From NCBI GenBank assembly GCA_958354105.1, contig CATWVA010000001.1:124001-188000 (forward strand): a DNA stretch of 64,000 nt. The letters run 5' to 3'. The notes beneath the pieces are model-generated. The model had not been told where the DNA came from. It was given only the letters and a program-made list of their open reading frames with translations, and did no database searches. The stretch comes from an uncultured Collinsella sp. (GTDB taxonomy: Bacteria > Actinomycetota > Coriobacteriia > Coriobacteriales > Coriobacteriaceae). Shown here piece after piece: positions 45,325 through 56,434 of this stretch. Both the position numbers and the translations under genes were made by a program. Position 1 is the first letter of the stretch; every line of letters begins with the position of its first letter.

Positions 45325-45624
45325 TGTCTTGATCTGTAACAGGAAGACAGTCTTTGAGCCTCTAGTTGTTACAGAACAAGATCTTTCGGCACCGCGTCCA
45401 ACCTTTGTCTCGATCTGTAACAGTTAGGTCGAATTTTGGCCTGTAGATGTTACAGATTGAGACATTCCCCCAGCCAAGTGCCAAACGTCTCGATCTGTAA
45501 CAGTTAGACGTTCTCCAGGCCTCCAAACGTTACAGATTTAGACAAACCAGCGGCGCCCAAGCATTCGTCTCGATCTGTAACAGGTAGACCGGTTTTTTGT
45601 CCCTAGACGTTACAGACCGAGACA
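45325..45624. repeat. Array d: four units, 80-81-bp period
   Basis: Units start at 45325, 45406, 45486 and 45566; cores are 27 nt each; linkers 21-22 nt. Right arms vary (GAACAAGATC, GATTGAGACA, GATTTAGACA, GACCGAGACA after GTTACA). Cores at 45406 and 45566 carry T-runs on the plus strand. It starts about 25 bp upstream of the ATG of the AbiEi/DUF559-like gene and ends 41 bp from the stop of the next gene. Confidence 0.95.
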
Positions 45625-45664
45625 TAACGGCAGAAGGCAAGGCAGGCGACACCAGCCATATCCC

Positions 45665-46372
45665 CTACTCCCACTCCTGCTCGTAGATGTTGAGCGACTT
45701 CACGTACCGCCCCTGGGCGCCCATGATGTCGCGGACCAGGCGCAAAAAGAAACTGATGCACGAGGTGTCAAAGCCGTTCTGCAGATCCTCGGGATGCACC
45801 GCACCCGGCCCGTCGACCGCCGTGTCGTTCAGGCGCGCGATGTCATACAGGTAGAGCTGTCCCGCCGTCAGCCAGACATCGTCGACGCAGGCGAGGCGCA
45901 CCGCAATCGCGCCGGCGCTCCAATGCTCCTTTTGCACGATATGCGGGTCGTAGACATCAAAGCGATGATCGGTGCGCGCGTCCTTCAGCGCGACCATACC
46001 AGTCGCAGGATCCTTGTCCAAAATGCCAAAGCGTGAGAAATACTGCGTGTCGCGTACCTGCTCGAGCCGCTTGAGCGAGGCAGGCGAAAACGATGCCGGC
46101 GGCTCGTCAACATACAGCTCGAGCAGCGTCTTGCCATGGCGATAGGAGCGCTCGAAGAGCAGCCAATCGGTAAACGCCATGTTGTAGGCCATGATTTCGT
46201 TTTGCGAAGGCTCGGTGCAATAGCTGAGCCATGGGTCGACAATGATCTCGAACTGTTCGCGCGCCGGCTCCAAAAACTGGAACTTCCGCAGCATCCAAAA
46301 ATGGGCCATGTCGGCAATATCGTTGCCGACGGCTTCGGCCAGCTGCGCTCGATCTAAAGCGTGGTCAGTCAT
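45665..46372 (-). CDS. Conserved-type protein of unknown function
   Basis: A 235-residue soluble, acidic protein that I do not recognise. It has no signal peptide or membrane segment and is rich in aromatic residues (for example MAHFWMLRKFQFLEPA, WLLFERSYRHGKTLLELY). The SD GAGGAGG six bases before ATG 46372 and high-GC codon use support it as real. It is monocistronic, between array d and gltD. Confidence 0.7.
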   Translation of the reverse strand: MTDHALDRAQLAEAVGNDIADMAHFWMLRKFQFLEPAREQFEIIVDPWLSYCTEPSQNEIMAYNMAFTDWLLFERSYRHGKTLLELYVDEPPASFSPASLKRLEQVRDTQYFSRFGILDKDPATGMVALKDARTDHRFDVYDPHIVQKEHWSAGAIAVRLACVDDVWLTAGQLYLYDIARLNDTAVDGPGAVHPEDLQNGFDTSCISFFLRLVRDIMGAQGRYVKSLNIYEQEWE

Positions 46373-46726
46373 GGCATCCTCCTCAAACTGATGGACCTCA
46401 ATTTGAGCTTACGAGGAGGGTGGTCGGCCACGGCCAGCGCGGGTAAAATAGGCCTCCGGCTGCAAACCAGATGCTAACCAAACACTTGGCGGGACACTTG
46501 ACCGAATGAGCGCACCGCAAAGAAACCGCAGGTAGACATAGACAGCCAACCCGCCCTTTTGAGCCAGATGCCCGCAGTCACCACAGAAACAACAGGTGAC
46601 CACAGCCCAAAAAGTCGACAAATGAACACCCGCACGTCAGCAAACGAACAAATCGTTCGCAAAGAGTGTCCCCAACGACTAGACAAAAAAATGACTAGTC
46701 ATTGGGGACGTTCTTGAATGACTACC
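46373..46726. other. Intergenic region, no gene seen
   Basis: This 354-bp gap between gltD (3' end) and the unknown gene (5' end) holds the promoter of the latter and the P3 hairpin at 46668-46709. Short frames on the minus strand have no SD or recognisable motif. Confidence 0.5.
46668..46709 (-). terminator. P3 hairpin downstream of gltD
   Basis: GTCCCCAACGACTAG / CTAGTCATTGGGGAC pairs with one mismatch around a 12-nt A-rich loop, 18 bases beyond the gltD stop. The same sequence family occurs at 19381-19434. Confidence 0.65.
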
Positions 46727-48208
<1,482 letters not shown>

Positions 48209-48213
48209 GGCAC

Positions 48214-51200
48214 TTACGCCTCCTTCTTGGTCGAAGCAACAGAGCTGGCGGCGGCGGGCACAGCGCCAGCGACACCACCCGCCACATCAAAGCGAGCGAC
48301 ATCGGCAGCGTCGGCGCGACCGGTCACGATGTCAAACGCCAGCTCCTCGGCCTGCGCATGCGTCTTGCCCACGGCCTCGGCCCCAGCGACAACCGCCAGC
48401 ACGCGCTCGTACTCGGTCGGAATGACCTTCACAAAGTGCTTGCTCATCGAGTCGAAGCTGTAGAGCAGCTTAATGCCGCGCGGGCTCTGCGTCGCGTCCA
48501 CGTGCTCCTGGATGAGCGCACGAATCTGCGCCAGCTCGTCGGCCGTCGGGGCCTTGAGCTCCACGCTCTCATGGTTCACGCGGGCGCCGAGCGTGCCGTA
48601 TTGGTCAAAGACATAGGCCACGCCGCCCGTCATACCGGCGGCAAAATTCTGCCCGACCTCGCCCAGGATGAGCGCCAGACCACCCGTCATGTACTCGCAG
48701 CCATGGTTGCCGCAGCCCTCGACCACCACGGTGGCACCGGAGTTGCGTACGCCAAAGCGCTGGCCCGCCAGACCGTTAATGAAGCCGCGGCCGCTCGTAG
48801 CGCCAAAGAACGCAACGTTGCCCACGATGATGTTCTCGTCGAACTTGTAGGTCGCATGCGGGTTGGGGCGCACCGACACCTCGCCGCCCGAAAGGCCCTT
48901 GCCAAAGTAGTCGTTGGCGTCGCCGCACACGTTGAGCGTAATGCCGCGCGGCAGGAACGCGCCAAAGCTCTGACCAGCCGATCCATCGCAATCGATGGTG
49001 ATGGAGCCGGCGGGCAGGCCCTCGGGATGCGCCTTGGTCACCGCGTTGCCCAGGATGGTGCCCACGCAGCGGTTGACGTTGGCGATATCGGCGCGGAAGC
49101 GAATCGGACGCAGATGCGCACGGGCATCGGCCGTATAGGGCACAAACAACGTGGAGTCGAGCGTCTTGTCGAGCTCGCTGTCCGCGGCCATCTGCGGCAG
49201 GAAGTGGCGACCGTCGGCGCCCGGAATATGGGCACCGAACTCGCAGGTCGCGCTCACCAGCACGGGCGACAGATCGAGCAGGTTGGCCTTGCGGTTGCCC
49301 GGGACCTCGATCTGGCGCAGGCACTCGGGATGGCCGACCATCTCGTCGATGGTGCAGAAGCCCAGGCTCGCCATGACCTCGCGCAGTTGCTCGGCAACAA
49401 AGAGCATAAAGTGCTCGACGTGCTCGGGCTTGCCGCGGAAGCCGCGACGCAGGCGGCAGTTTTGCGTGGCGATGCCGGCGGGGCAGGTATCCTGCTGGCA
49501 GTCGCGCTGCATGAGGCAGCCCATCGAGATGAGCGGCATGGTCGCAAAGCCAAACTCCTCGGCACCCAGCAGGCAGGCAACGGCGACATCGGTACCGTCC
49601 ATGAGCTTGCCGTCGGCCTCGAGCACCACGCGCGAGCGCAGGCCGTTTTGCAGCAGCGTCTGTTGAGCCTCGGCAAGACCGAGCTCCAGCGGCAGACCGG
49701 CGTGCCAGATAGAGTCGCGCGCAGCGGCACCCGAGCCGCCGTTGTGGCCGCTGATCAAGATCTTGTCGGCAGCACCCTTGGCCACACCGGTGGCGATGGT
49801 GCCGACGCCCGCCTCACTGACCAGCTTGACCGACACGCGCGCGCCGGGGTTGGCGTTCTTAAGGTCGAAGATGAGCTCGGCCAGGTCCTCGATAGAGTAG
49901 ATGTCGTGGTGCGGCGGAGGCGAGATCAGGCCGATGCCGGGCGTGGACTGACGGACCTCGGCGATCCAGGGGTAGACCTTCTTGCCGGGTAGGTGGCCAC
50001 CCTCGCCGGGCTTGGCGCCCTGGGCCATCTTGATCTGAATCTCAAAGGCGCTGCAAAGATAGCGACTCGTCACGCCAAAGCGCGCGCTTGCCACCTGCTT
50101 GATCGCGGAGTTCTTGGAGTCGCCGTTAGCCAGCGGGGTCTCGCGACGCGGGTCCTCGCCGCCCTCGCCCGAGTTGGAGCGTCCATGCAGGCGATTCATG
50201 GCGATGGCCATGCACTCGTGCGCCTCTTTGCTGATGGAGCCGTACGACATGGCGCCGGTGTTAAAGCGGCGGACGATGTTGAGCGCGGGCTCGACCTCGT
50301 CAAGCGAAACCGGGGTGCGGCCACTGGCATCAAAGTCGAGCAAGTCGCGCAGGCGCACGGCACGGCCGGTACGGTGCAGACGGGCGCTGTACTCCTTAAA
50401 GGTGTCGTAGCTGTCCTCGCGGCAGGCGGTCTGCAGCAGGTAGACGGTCTGAGGGTCGATCAGGTGATCCTCGCCGCCGAGCGGGCGCCACTTGGTCAGA
50501 CCCAGCGTGGGCAGCTGCTCGGGAGCCGGGCTCTTAAGGATGGCAAGCGCGGCGTCATAGCGCTCATTCTGCTCGCGCTCGACGTCCTCGACGCCCATAC
50601 CGCCCACGCGGCTCACCGTGCCGGCAAAGTACGCGTTGACGAACTCCGGCGTAAAGCCCACGGCCTCGAAGATCTGCGCCGAATGGTAGCTCTGCACCGT
50701 GGAGATGCCCATCTTGGACATGATGGAGACGATGCCCGCCGTCGCGGCCTTGTTGTAGTTGGCGATGCCCTGCTCGGCCGTCACATCCAAATCGCCGCGC
50801 GCCGCCAAGTCGCGGATGCACGCATGCGCATTGTACGGATAGATACCGCTCGCGGAGTAGCCCACCAGCGCCGCAAAGTCGTGCGGAGACACGGCATCGC
50901 CGCACTCCACCACGATATCGGCAAAGGTGCGCACGCCAGCGCGGATCAGGTGGTTGTGCACGCAGCCCACGGCAAGCAGCGACGGCACGGGCACCTCGCC
51001 CGCTCCGGCGCGATCGCTCAGCACCACAATGTTCACGCCGTCGCGGACCGCAGCCTCAACATCCTCCGCAAGCTGCTTGAGCGCAGCCTGCAGCGCGCCC
51101 TCGCCGGCATCGCGGCGGTAGACGGCACGGAAACGGCGGGTCTTAAAGCCAACACGGTCGATGGCGCAGATGCGGTCAAACTCCCCCTCGTTGAGCAGCG

Positions 51201-52911
51201 GGCGCTCCAAGCGCACCAGCTGGCAGGCCGTGCGGGAATCCTCGAGCAGGTTGCCGTGGTTGCCCAGGTAGAGCGTGGTCGAAGTGACCATATGCTCGCG
51301 CAGGGCGTCGATCGGCGGGTTCGTGACCTGGGCGAACAGCTGATAGAAGTAGTCAAAGAACGAACGCGTCTTCTTGGACAGGCAGGCCAGCGGCGCATCG
51401 ATACCCATCGAGGCGAGCGGGGCCTTGCCCTGCTGGGCCATGGGGCGCACGACCTCGTCAACATCATCCCAGTGATAGCCGAGCTTGGCCATACGCACGG
51501 CGGCAGGCACCTCGGCGTCCTCGGCGGATGTTGCCGCAACGGGCTCATCGAGCGCGTCGACGGTCAGCGTCTCCTCGGCAATCCAATCGCGGTAGGGCTT
51601 TTCCTTGGCATAGCGGGCGCGCAGCTCGTCATTGTAGATCACGCGGCCACGGGCAAAATCGACCTCGAGCATCTGACCCGGTCCCAAGCAGCCGCTCGTC
51701 AGGATGTTCTCGGGGCGCACCTCGATGGTGCCCACCTCGCTCGCCAGCATAAAGCGGCCGTCGCGCGTCACGTAGTAGCGAGCTGGGCGCAGGCCGTTAC
51801 GGTCGAGGGCGGCACCCAGGGTACGGCCGTCGGTAAAGGCGATAGCGGCAGGACCGTCCCACGGCTCCATGAGCATGGACTGGTAAGCGTCGTAGGCGCG
51901 GCGCTCCTCGCTCAGGCTATCGTTGTGGTCCCACGGCTCGGGCAGCAGCATGGACGCGGCACGCGTGAGCGGACGACCGTTCATGACCAAAAACTCAAGC
52001 ACGTTGTCCAGAATCGCGGAGTCGGAACCCTCGCGGTTGATGATGGGCATCACGCGCTCAAGATCGTGCTGCAGCACGGGGCTGTACAGGTTTGGTTCGC
52101 GGGCGCGAATCCAGTTGACGTTGCCCTTAAGGGTGTTGATCTCGCCGTTGTGGATGATAAAGCGGTTGGGATGCGCGCGCTCCCAGCTGGGCGTGGTGTT
52201 GGTGGAGTAGCGCGAGTGGACGAGCGCCACCGCCGTCTTGACGGCGGCGTCGTTGAGGTCGATGAAGAAGCGACGCATCTGTGTGGCGACCAGCATGCCC
52301 TTGTACACGATGGTGCGCGAGCTCATGGAGCACACGTAGAAGATCTTGTCGCGCAGGGCAAACTCGGCATCGGCCTTCTTTTCGATGGTGCGGCGGCACA
52401 CGTACAGGCGACGCTCAAAGGCATCGCCGGCGGGCGTGTCGTCCGGACGGCCCAGGAAGGCCTGCAGGATAGTGGGCATGCAGGCGCGGGCCGTCTCGCC
52501 CAGGTCGTGCGGGTCGACGGGCACCTCGCGCCAAAAGAGCAGCGGCACGCCGGCCTCGGCACAGCCCTCCTCAAACACGCGGCGGGCATCCTCTACGCCC
52601 TTGTCGTCCTGCGGGAAGAACAGCATGGCCACGCCATAGTCGCCCTCTGCCGGCAGAATCTGGCCGCACTTTTGAGCCTCTTTACGGAAAAAGTGATGCG
52701 GAACCTGGAACAGGATGCCAGCGCCGTCGCCGGTGTTCTTCTCGAGTCCCGTGCCGCCGCGGTGCTCCAAGTTGACCAGAATGGACAGCGCATCGTCCAG
52801 AATCTGGTGATGGCGCTCACCGTTGATATCGGCAAGCGCGCCGATGCCACATGCATCGTGGTCGAATTCGGGGCGATAAAGGCCCTGCTGCTGAGCGGAA
52901 TCTGCCTGCAT
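48214..52911 (-). CDS. gltB: Glutamate synthase large subunit
   Basis: A 1565-residue GOGAT alpha subunit. The N-terminal Ntn amidotransferase has its nucleophile in HDACGIGALAD, about residue 20, after a short propeptide. The synthase domain contains FMN-binding ILISGHNGGSGAAARD, a 3Fe-4S motif CLMQRDCQQDTCPAG, and a C-terminal GXGXG beta-helix. It converts glutamine plus 2-oxoglutarate to two glutamates. ATG 52911 follows GGGGAGGATCGCG. Array e lies 180 bp upstream, between it and the divergent Nramp gene. Confidence 0.97.
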   Translation of the reverse strand: MQADSAQQQGLYRPEFDHDACGIGALADINGERHHQILDDALSILVNLEHRGGTGLEKNTGDGAGILFQVPHHFFRKEAQKCGQILPAEGDYGVAMLFFPQDDKGVEDARRVFEEGCAEAGVPLLFWREVPVDPHDLGETARACMPTILQAFLGRPDDTPAGDAFERRLYVCRRTIEKKADAEFALRDKIFYVCSMSSRTIVYKGMLVATQMRRFFIDLNDAAVKTAVALVHSRYSTNTTPSWERAHPNRFIIHNGEINTLKGNVNWIRAREPNLYSPVLQHDLERVMPIINREGSDSAILDNVLEFLVMNGRPLTRAASMLLPEPWDHNDSLSEERRAYDAYQSMLMEPWDGPAAIAFTDGRTLGAALDRNGLRPARYYVTRDGRFMLASEVGTIEVRPENILTSGCLGPGQMLEVDFARGRVIYNDELRARYAKEKPYRDWIAEETLTVDALDEPVAATSAEDAEVPAAVRMAKLGYHWDDVDEVVRPMAQQGKAPLASMGIDAPLACLSKKTRSFFDYFYQLFAQVTNPPIDALREHMVTSTTLYLGNHGNLLEDSRTACQLVRLERPLLNEGEFDRICAIDRVGFKTRRFRAVYRRDAGEGALQAALKQLAEDVEAAVRDGVNIVVLSDRAGAGEVPVPSLLAVGCVHNHLIRAGVRTFADIVVECGDAVSPHDFAALVGYSASGIYPYNAHACIRDLAARGDLDVTAEQGIANYNKAATAGIVSIMSKMGISTVQSYHSAQIFEAVGFTPEFVNAYFAGTVSRVGGMGVEDVEREQNERYDAALAILKSPAPEQLPTLGLTKWRPLGGEDHLIDPQTVYLLQTACREDSYDTFKEYSARLHRTGRAVRLRDLLDFDASGRTPVSLDEVEPALNIVRRFNTGAMSYGSISKEAHECMAIAMNRLHGRSNSGEGGEDPRRETPLANGDSKNSAIKQVASARFGVTSRYLCSAFEIQIKMAQGAKPGEGGHLPGKKVYPWIAEVRQSTPGIGLISPPPHHDIYSIEDLAELIFDLKNANPGARVSVKLVSEAGVGTIATGVAKGAADKILISGHNGGSGAAARDSIWHAGLPLELGLAEAQQTLLQNGLRSRVVLEADGKLMDGTDVAVACLLGAEEFGFATMPLISMGCLMQRDCQQDTCPAGIATQNCRLRRGFRGKPEHVEHFMLFVAEQLREVMASLGFCTIDEMVGHPECLRQIEVPGNRKANLLDLSPVLVSATCEFGAHIPGADGRHFLPQMAADSELDKTLDSTLFVPYTADARAHLRPIRFRADIANVNRCVGTILGNAVTKAHPEGLPAGSITIDCDGSAGQSFGAFLPRGITLNVCGDANDYFGKGLSGGEVSVRPNPHATYKFDENIIVGNVAFFGATSGRGFINGLAGQRFGVRNSGATVVVEGCGNHGCEYMTGGLALILGEVGQNFAAGMTGGVAYVFDQYGTLGARVNHESVELKAPTADELAQIRALIQEHVDATQSPRGIKLLYSFDSMSKHFVKVIPTEYERVLAVVAGAEAVGKTHAQAEELAFDIVTGRADAADVARFDVAGGVAGAVPAAASSVASTKKEA

Positions 52912-53349
52912 CGCGATCCTCCCCTAGATATTAGACAGTCAGTTGAATAGGCATACTAGGAGCATCGCCAGCCCGTTGTGTTTCCCACCCGTTTCGAAAC
53001 AATCGCGTAACGCACGCCGGCCATCAACGCCTTGCTATCAAACATGTACGTCAGCCCCCAAGTTCGGCTTCTAAGCTCACCGCTTCAAACATCTCAATCT
53101 GTAACAGGAGGAACCGATTTTGGCACCTAGATGTTACAGATTGAGATTTTCTGCAGGACGGTTTTGGTTCATCTCGATCTGTAACACCTAGGCCCAATTT
53201 CCATCCCTAGTTGTTACAGATCAAGACATTTCGGCAATCCCCTTTCACCATCCTACTCAAATACGGCAGTTTTGTTTGTCTTGGTTAACTTTTGAGCCTA
53301 AAACGGGTATCCTTTGCGGCGTCAAACAAACGGCACGCAGGAGCTCACC
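52912..53349. other. Divergent intergenic region with array e
   Basis: The gap between divergent gltB and mntH holds two palindromic units (53090-53228) and both promoters. A half-site-like GAGCCTAAAA near 53293 might belong to a DtxR/MntR-type operator for mntH, but symmetry is poor. Confidence 0.45.
53090..53228. repeat. Array e: two units, 80-bp period
   Basis: Units 53090-53148 and 53170-53228 with 27-nt cores and a 21-nt linker. Left arms are CATCTCAATCTGTAAC and CATCTCGATCTGTAAC. Cores carry TTTT and TTT on the plus strand. Confidence 0.93.
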
Positions 53350-54606
53350 ATGCTCAACCATCTCAAACAACACTTTGGCTCCCGACGCACCGGTGGTCAC
53401 GGAGGCCTTGACATTGCGCGGCACATCGGCCCCGGGCTGCTCGTGACCGTCGGCTTTATCGACCCGGGCAACTGGGCCTCCAATATGGCCGCGGGCTCGC
53501 AGTTTGGCTACGCGCTGCTGTGGATCGTCACACTGTCCACGATTATGCTCATTGTGCTGCAGCACAATGCGGCGCACCTGGGTATCGCCACGGGTGCCTG
53601 TCTTGCCGAGGCCACGACACGTTACCTCCCCCGCTTCGTTGGACGCACGGTGCTCGCCAGTGCCTATCTCGCGACCATCGCCACCGCCATGGCCGAAGTC
53701 CTGGGTGGCGCGATTGCCCTTCAAATGCTCTTTGGGCTGCCCGTGCGTGCGGGCTGCGTCATCGTGGCGGCAGTATCGATGGCGATGCTCATGACGAACT
53801 CCTACAAGCATGCCGAACGCTGGATCATCGCCTTCGTAGGCGTGGTAGGACTCTCGTTTTTGGCCGAGCTTGCACTAGTCAAGGTCGACTGGCCGCAAGC
53901 CGCCGCAAGCTGGATCACGCCCAGTATGCCCACTGGCTCTGCCGCGATTATCGTGAGTGTCCTGGGTGCGGTCGTTATGCCCCACAACCTCTTTCTACAC
54001 TCCGAGGTCATCCAATCCATGCACTTCGAAGGCCAAGGCGAGCAGGTTATCGAAGAGCGTCTGCGCTATGAGCTCTTCGACACGCTCTTTTCGATGGGCG
54101 TGGGCTGGGCAATCAACTCGGCCATGGTCATCCTGGCCGCAACGACCTTCTTTGCGCACGGCATTGTCGTAGACGACCTCGCCGTCGCAGCGGACACGCT
54201 CTCCCCCATTCTGGGCCCAGCAAGCTCGACAATCTTTGCGGTGGCGCTGCTGTTTGCGGGCCTCTCGAGTAGTGCGACGGCAGGCATGGCGGCAGGCACC
54301 ATCACCGCAGGCATGTTCGACGAGGAATACGACATCCACGACCGACACTCATCGGTTGGCGTGGCACTCTGCTTTGCCGGCGCAGTTGTTGCCTGCCTGG
54401 TCGTCAAAAATCCCTTTGAGGGCCTCATCTGGAGCCAGGCGCTGCTGTCGCTTCAGCTGCCGATCACGGTCTTTGTGCTCATACGACTCACCAGCTCACG
54501 CCGCGTCATGGGTAAATACGCCAACTCGCGCCCGCTCAACGCGCTGCTCGTAGGGATCGGTGCCATCGTGACGATTCTCGATGTCGTGTTGTTAACAGGG
54601 ATGTAA
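53350..54606 (+). CDS. mntH: Nramp-family divalent metal transporter
   Basis: A 418-residue proton-coupled Mn(II)/Fe(II) importer with about eleven helices. The metal site is formed by TM1 GFIDPGNWASNMA (D, N) and TM6 GAVVMPHNLFLHS (A, M). ATG 53350 follows GGAGCTCACC. It stands alone, with array e 120 bp upstream and array f 26 bp downstream. Manganese is the likeliest substrate by family. Confidence 0.94.
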   Translation: MLNHLKQHFGSRRTGGHGGLDIARHIGPGLLVTVGFIDPGNWASNMAAGSQFGYALLWIVTLSTIMLIVLQHNAAHLGIATGACLAEATTRYLPRFVGRTVLASAYLATIATAMAEVLGGAIALQMLFGLPVRAGCVIVAAVSMAMLMTNSYKHAERWIIAFVGVVGLSFLAELALVKVDWPQAAASWITPSMPTGSAAIIVSVLGAVVMPHNLFLHSEVIQSMHFEGQGEQVIEERLRYELFDTLFSMGVGWAINSAMVILAATTFFAHGIVVDDLAVAADTLSPILGPASSTIFAVALLFAGLSSSATAGMAAGTITAGMFDEEYDIHDRHSSVGVALCFAGAVVACLVVKNPFEGLIWSQALLSLQLPITVFVLIRLTSSRRVMGKYANSRPLNALLVGIGAIVTILDVVLLTGM

Positions 54607-54632
54607 TGGGACGGGACACCCACCCAGGCAAA

Positions 54633-54930
54633 CGTCTCGATCTGTAACATCTAGACCCGCTTTTGATGTCTAGATGTTACAGATTGAGATCTTTCCGAGG
54701 GACAGCTCCGTTTGTCTCAATCTGTAACACGTAGACCCCGTTTTCACTGTTAGATGTTACAGGTTGAGATCTTCTGCCGGACGGTTTTGGTTTGTCTTGA
54801 TCTGTAACAAGTAGACCCATTTTCCGCTTCTAGATGTTACAGATTGAGACATTTCTTCAGCTCCAACCTTTTGTCTCAATCTGTAACAGATAGGCCCGTT
54901 TTGAGCCGCCACATGTTACAGATTGAGACA
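54633..54930. repeat. Array f: four units, 79-80-bp period
   Basis: Units start at 54633, 54713, 54793 and 54872; all cores are 27 nt and all contain TTTT on the plus strand. The first three share the core start TAGACCC and the second to fourth are TnnTAG-led variants of it. Right arms read GTTACAGATTGAGA plus two variable bases, one with GTTACAGG. Confidence 0.95.
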
Positions 54931-54998
54931 AACGGTCGGCCAGACTCACGACAGACAGGATCGGCTAACAGCAGCCGTGATCCCTTGGGGACGGAGGA

Positions 54999-55034
54999 AA
55001 AGGGCCCCGGCCGTGAATTCGACCGGGGCCCTTG
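54999..55034 (-). terminator. Terminator of rubredoxin gene
   Basis: An 11-bp stem AAGGGCCCCGG / CCGGGGCCCTT with a 12-nt loop lies 40 bases past the stop codon and is followed by TTTTCC on the minus strand. A P2-like TGGGGACGGAGGAAA lies beside it. Confidence 0.8.
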
Positions 55035-55073
55035 GACAGAGCTCTGTATGGCTAATCGCCGTGTGCCTGCGAG

Positions 55074-55217
55074 CTACTCCTCGACGAGCTCAAACTGATC
55101 GGGACCGACGCCGCACACCGGGCACACATAATCCTCGGGCAGCTCGGGCGTATCGACCTCAACCTCGTAACCGCAAACGACGCACACGAACTTATACGTC
55201 TTCTTCTCCTCAGCCAT
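55074..55217 (-). CDS. Rubredoxin
   Basis: A 47-residue one-iron electron carrier. The iron ligands are in FVCVVCGY and YVCPVCGVGPDQFE (two C-x2-C motifs). ATG 55217 follows AGAGGAGAACATC; the upstream in-frame extension is less likely. It sits 90 bp downstream of a flavin reductase-like gene on the same strand, a pairing known as one polypeptide in some anaerobes (high-molecular-weight rubredoxin) that passes electrons from NAD(P)H to oxygen-scavenging proteins. Confidence 0.93.
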   Translation of the reverse strand: MAEEKKTYKFVCVVCGYEVEVDTPELPEDYVCPVCGVGPDQFELVEE

Positions 55218-55306
55218 GATGTTCTCCTCTCGAACGTGACTGGTGATGTACTTCATTTATCAGTATAGATTCTCAATAATATAATGCAAGTATTTTTAAA
55301 ACATTT

Positions 55307-55810
55307 CTAACCTTGATACGAGGACGCCTTCGGAGGCGTCTTGCCCTTTAGGACCTTGTGATAGTAATCGTAGGTGAGCGGCGTCTCGTCACTCAGGCGT
55401 TCGGCATCCTCGACCTCGCCGATAAACAGTAGATGCGTGCCCACATCCACAGTGTCGATCAAACGGCAGCTAAACAGGGCCGCCGCATGCTCGGGCACAT
55501 AGGGCATGCCCAGAGCCGTCTCGCGGGTCTCGTATTTGGCAAACTTGTCATAGTTGCTGCTGGTGCGAAATCCAAAGTTGCCAATGTAGAGCATATCCGC
55601 CGTCTGGTCGATCACGGTCAGCGCAAAGGCCTTGGCAGTCTCGATCACGCCAGCGGTCACATTTTCCTTGTTTACGGCAACCGAGATGCGAGGCGGTGCT
55701 GCCGTCACCTGCACCGCCGTGTTGATAACGCAGCCGGCACGCAGCCCGTCGGCCGCGGCACTCACCACATAGAGCCCACTCGGCATGGTAAAGAACGCAG
55801 TTTTGTCCAT
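55307..55810 (-). CDS. Flavin reductase-like FMN-binding protein
   Basis: A 167-residue split-barrel flavoprotein. MPSGLYVVSAAADGLRAGCVINTAVQVTAAPP and ISVAVNKEN form the typical FMN site; SNYDKFAKYETRET and LFSCRLIDTVDVGTHLLFIGEV follow the flavin_reduct pattern. ATG 55810 follows GGGGAGTACTTGTT. It probably reduces rubredoxin encoded just downstream. Confidence 0.88.
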   Translation of the reverse strand: MDKTAFFTMPSGLYVVSAAADGLRAGCVINTAVQVTAAPPRISVAVNKENVTAGVIETAKAFALTVIDQTADMLYIGNFGFRTSSNYDKFAKYETRETALGMPYVPEHAAALFSCRLIDTVDVGTHLLFIGEVEDAERLSDETPLTYDYYHKVLKGKTPPKASSYQG

Positions 55811-55963
55811 AACAAGTACTCCCCTAACCCGGGATTGAACCTTAAGGCTGTATGTACCCATAAAAAGCGGCGCCCATAACGGACGCCGTCTTTTGGAAAT
55901 ATATGGCAAAACAGCAAGGAAGACGGGGCGGGCGCGGTAGGGCACCTTCCCGTGAACTCGCTC

Positions 55964-56434
55964 CTAGCGGTTGCGCTCCTTGAGGGCGCGGTCAATCTCG
56001 CGCTGGACATCGCGCTTGGCCATGTCCTCGCGCTTGTCGTAGAGCTTTTTGCCTCGGCCCAGGCCCAGCAGCAGCTTTACGCGGCCGTCGGTATTAAAGT
56101 AGAGCTCCAACGGAACCAGCGCATAACCACGGTTGCGAAGTTTGCCGTCAAGAAAGTCGATCTCCTTACGGTGCAGCAGCAGACGACGCCGACGGTCGGG
56201 ATCGCGATTCCACACGCCACCATGGCTATAAGGGTGGATATGCAGGCCGACGAGCCAGCACTCCCCGCCGCGGATCAGCGCGAAGGTATCGGTAATCTGG
56301 CACGCGCGCTCGCGAATCGACTTGACCTCGGTACCGCTCAGTTCAATGCCACATTCGAACGTCTCGTCGATAAAGTACTCGTGATGTGCCGAACGATTCT
56401 TGGAAATGAGCTTGCGCTCGCGCTTACTGGGCAT
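55964..56434 (-). CDS. smpB: SsrA-binding protein
   Basis: A 156-residue tmRNA-binding protein needed for rescue of stalled ribosomes. Seen: NRSAHHEYFIDETFECGIEL, GTEVKSIRE, and LLLHRKEIDFLDG, then the basic C-terminal tail KRDVQREIDRALKERNR. ATG 56434 follows GGAGGCCAGCG and overlaps the end of the TPR gene (stop at 56424) by 11 bp, so the two are translationally coupled. No ssrA gene is seen in the window. Confidence 0.96.
   Translation of the reverse strand: MPSKRERKLISKNRSAHHEYFIDETFECGIELSGTEVKSIRERACQITDTFALIRGGECWLVGLHIHPYSHGGVWNRDPDRRRRLLLHRKEIDFLDGKLRNRGYALVPLELYFNTDGRVKLLLGLGRGKKLYDKREDMAKRDVQREIDRALKERNR

Noticed and set aside
49993..52950. Plus-strand frame of 985 codons opposite gltB
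   Set aside because: Shadow of a GC-rich gene; gltB on the minus strand is unequivocal.
53270..53310. MntR/DtxR box before mntH
   Set aside because: Only one half-site-like GAGCCTAAAA is visible; symmetry is too weak to annotate.
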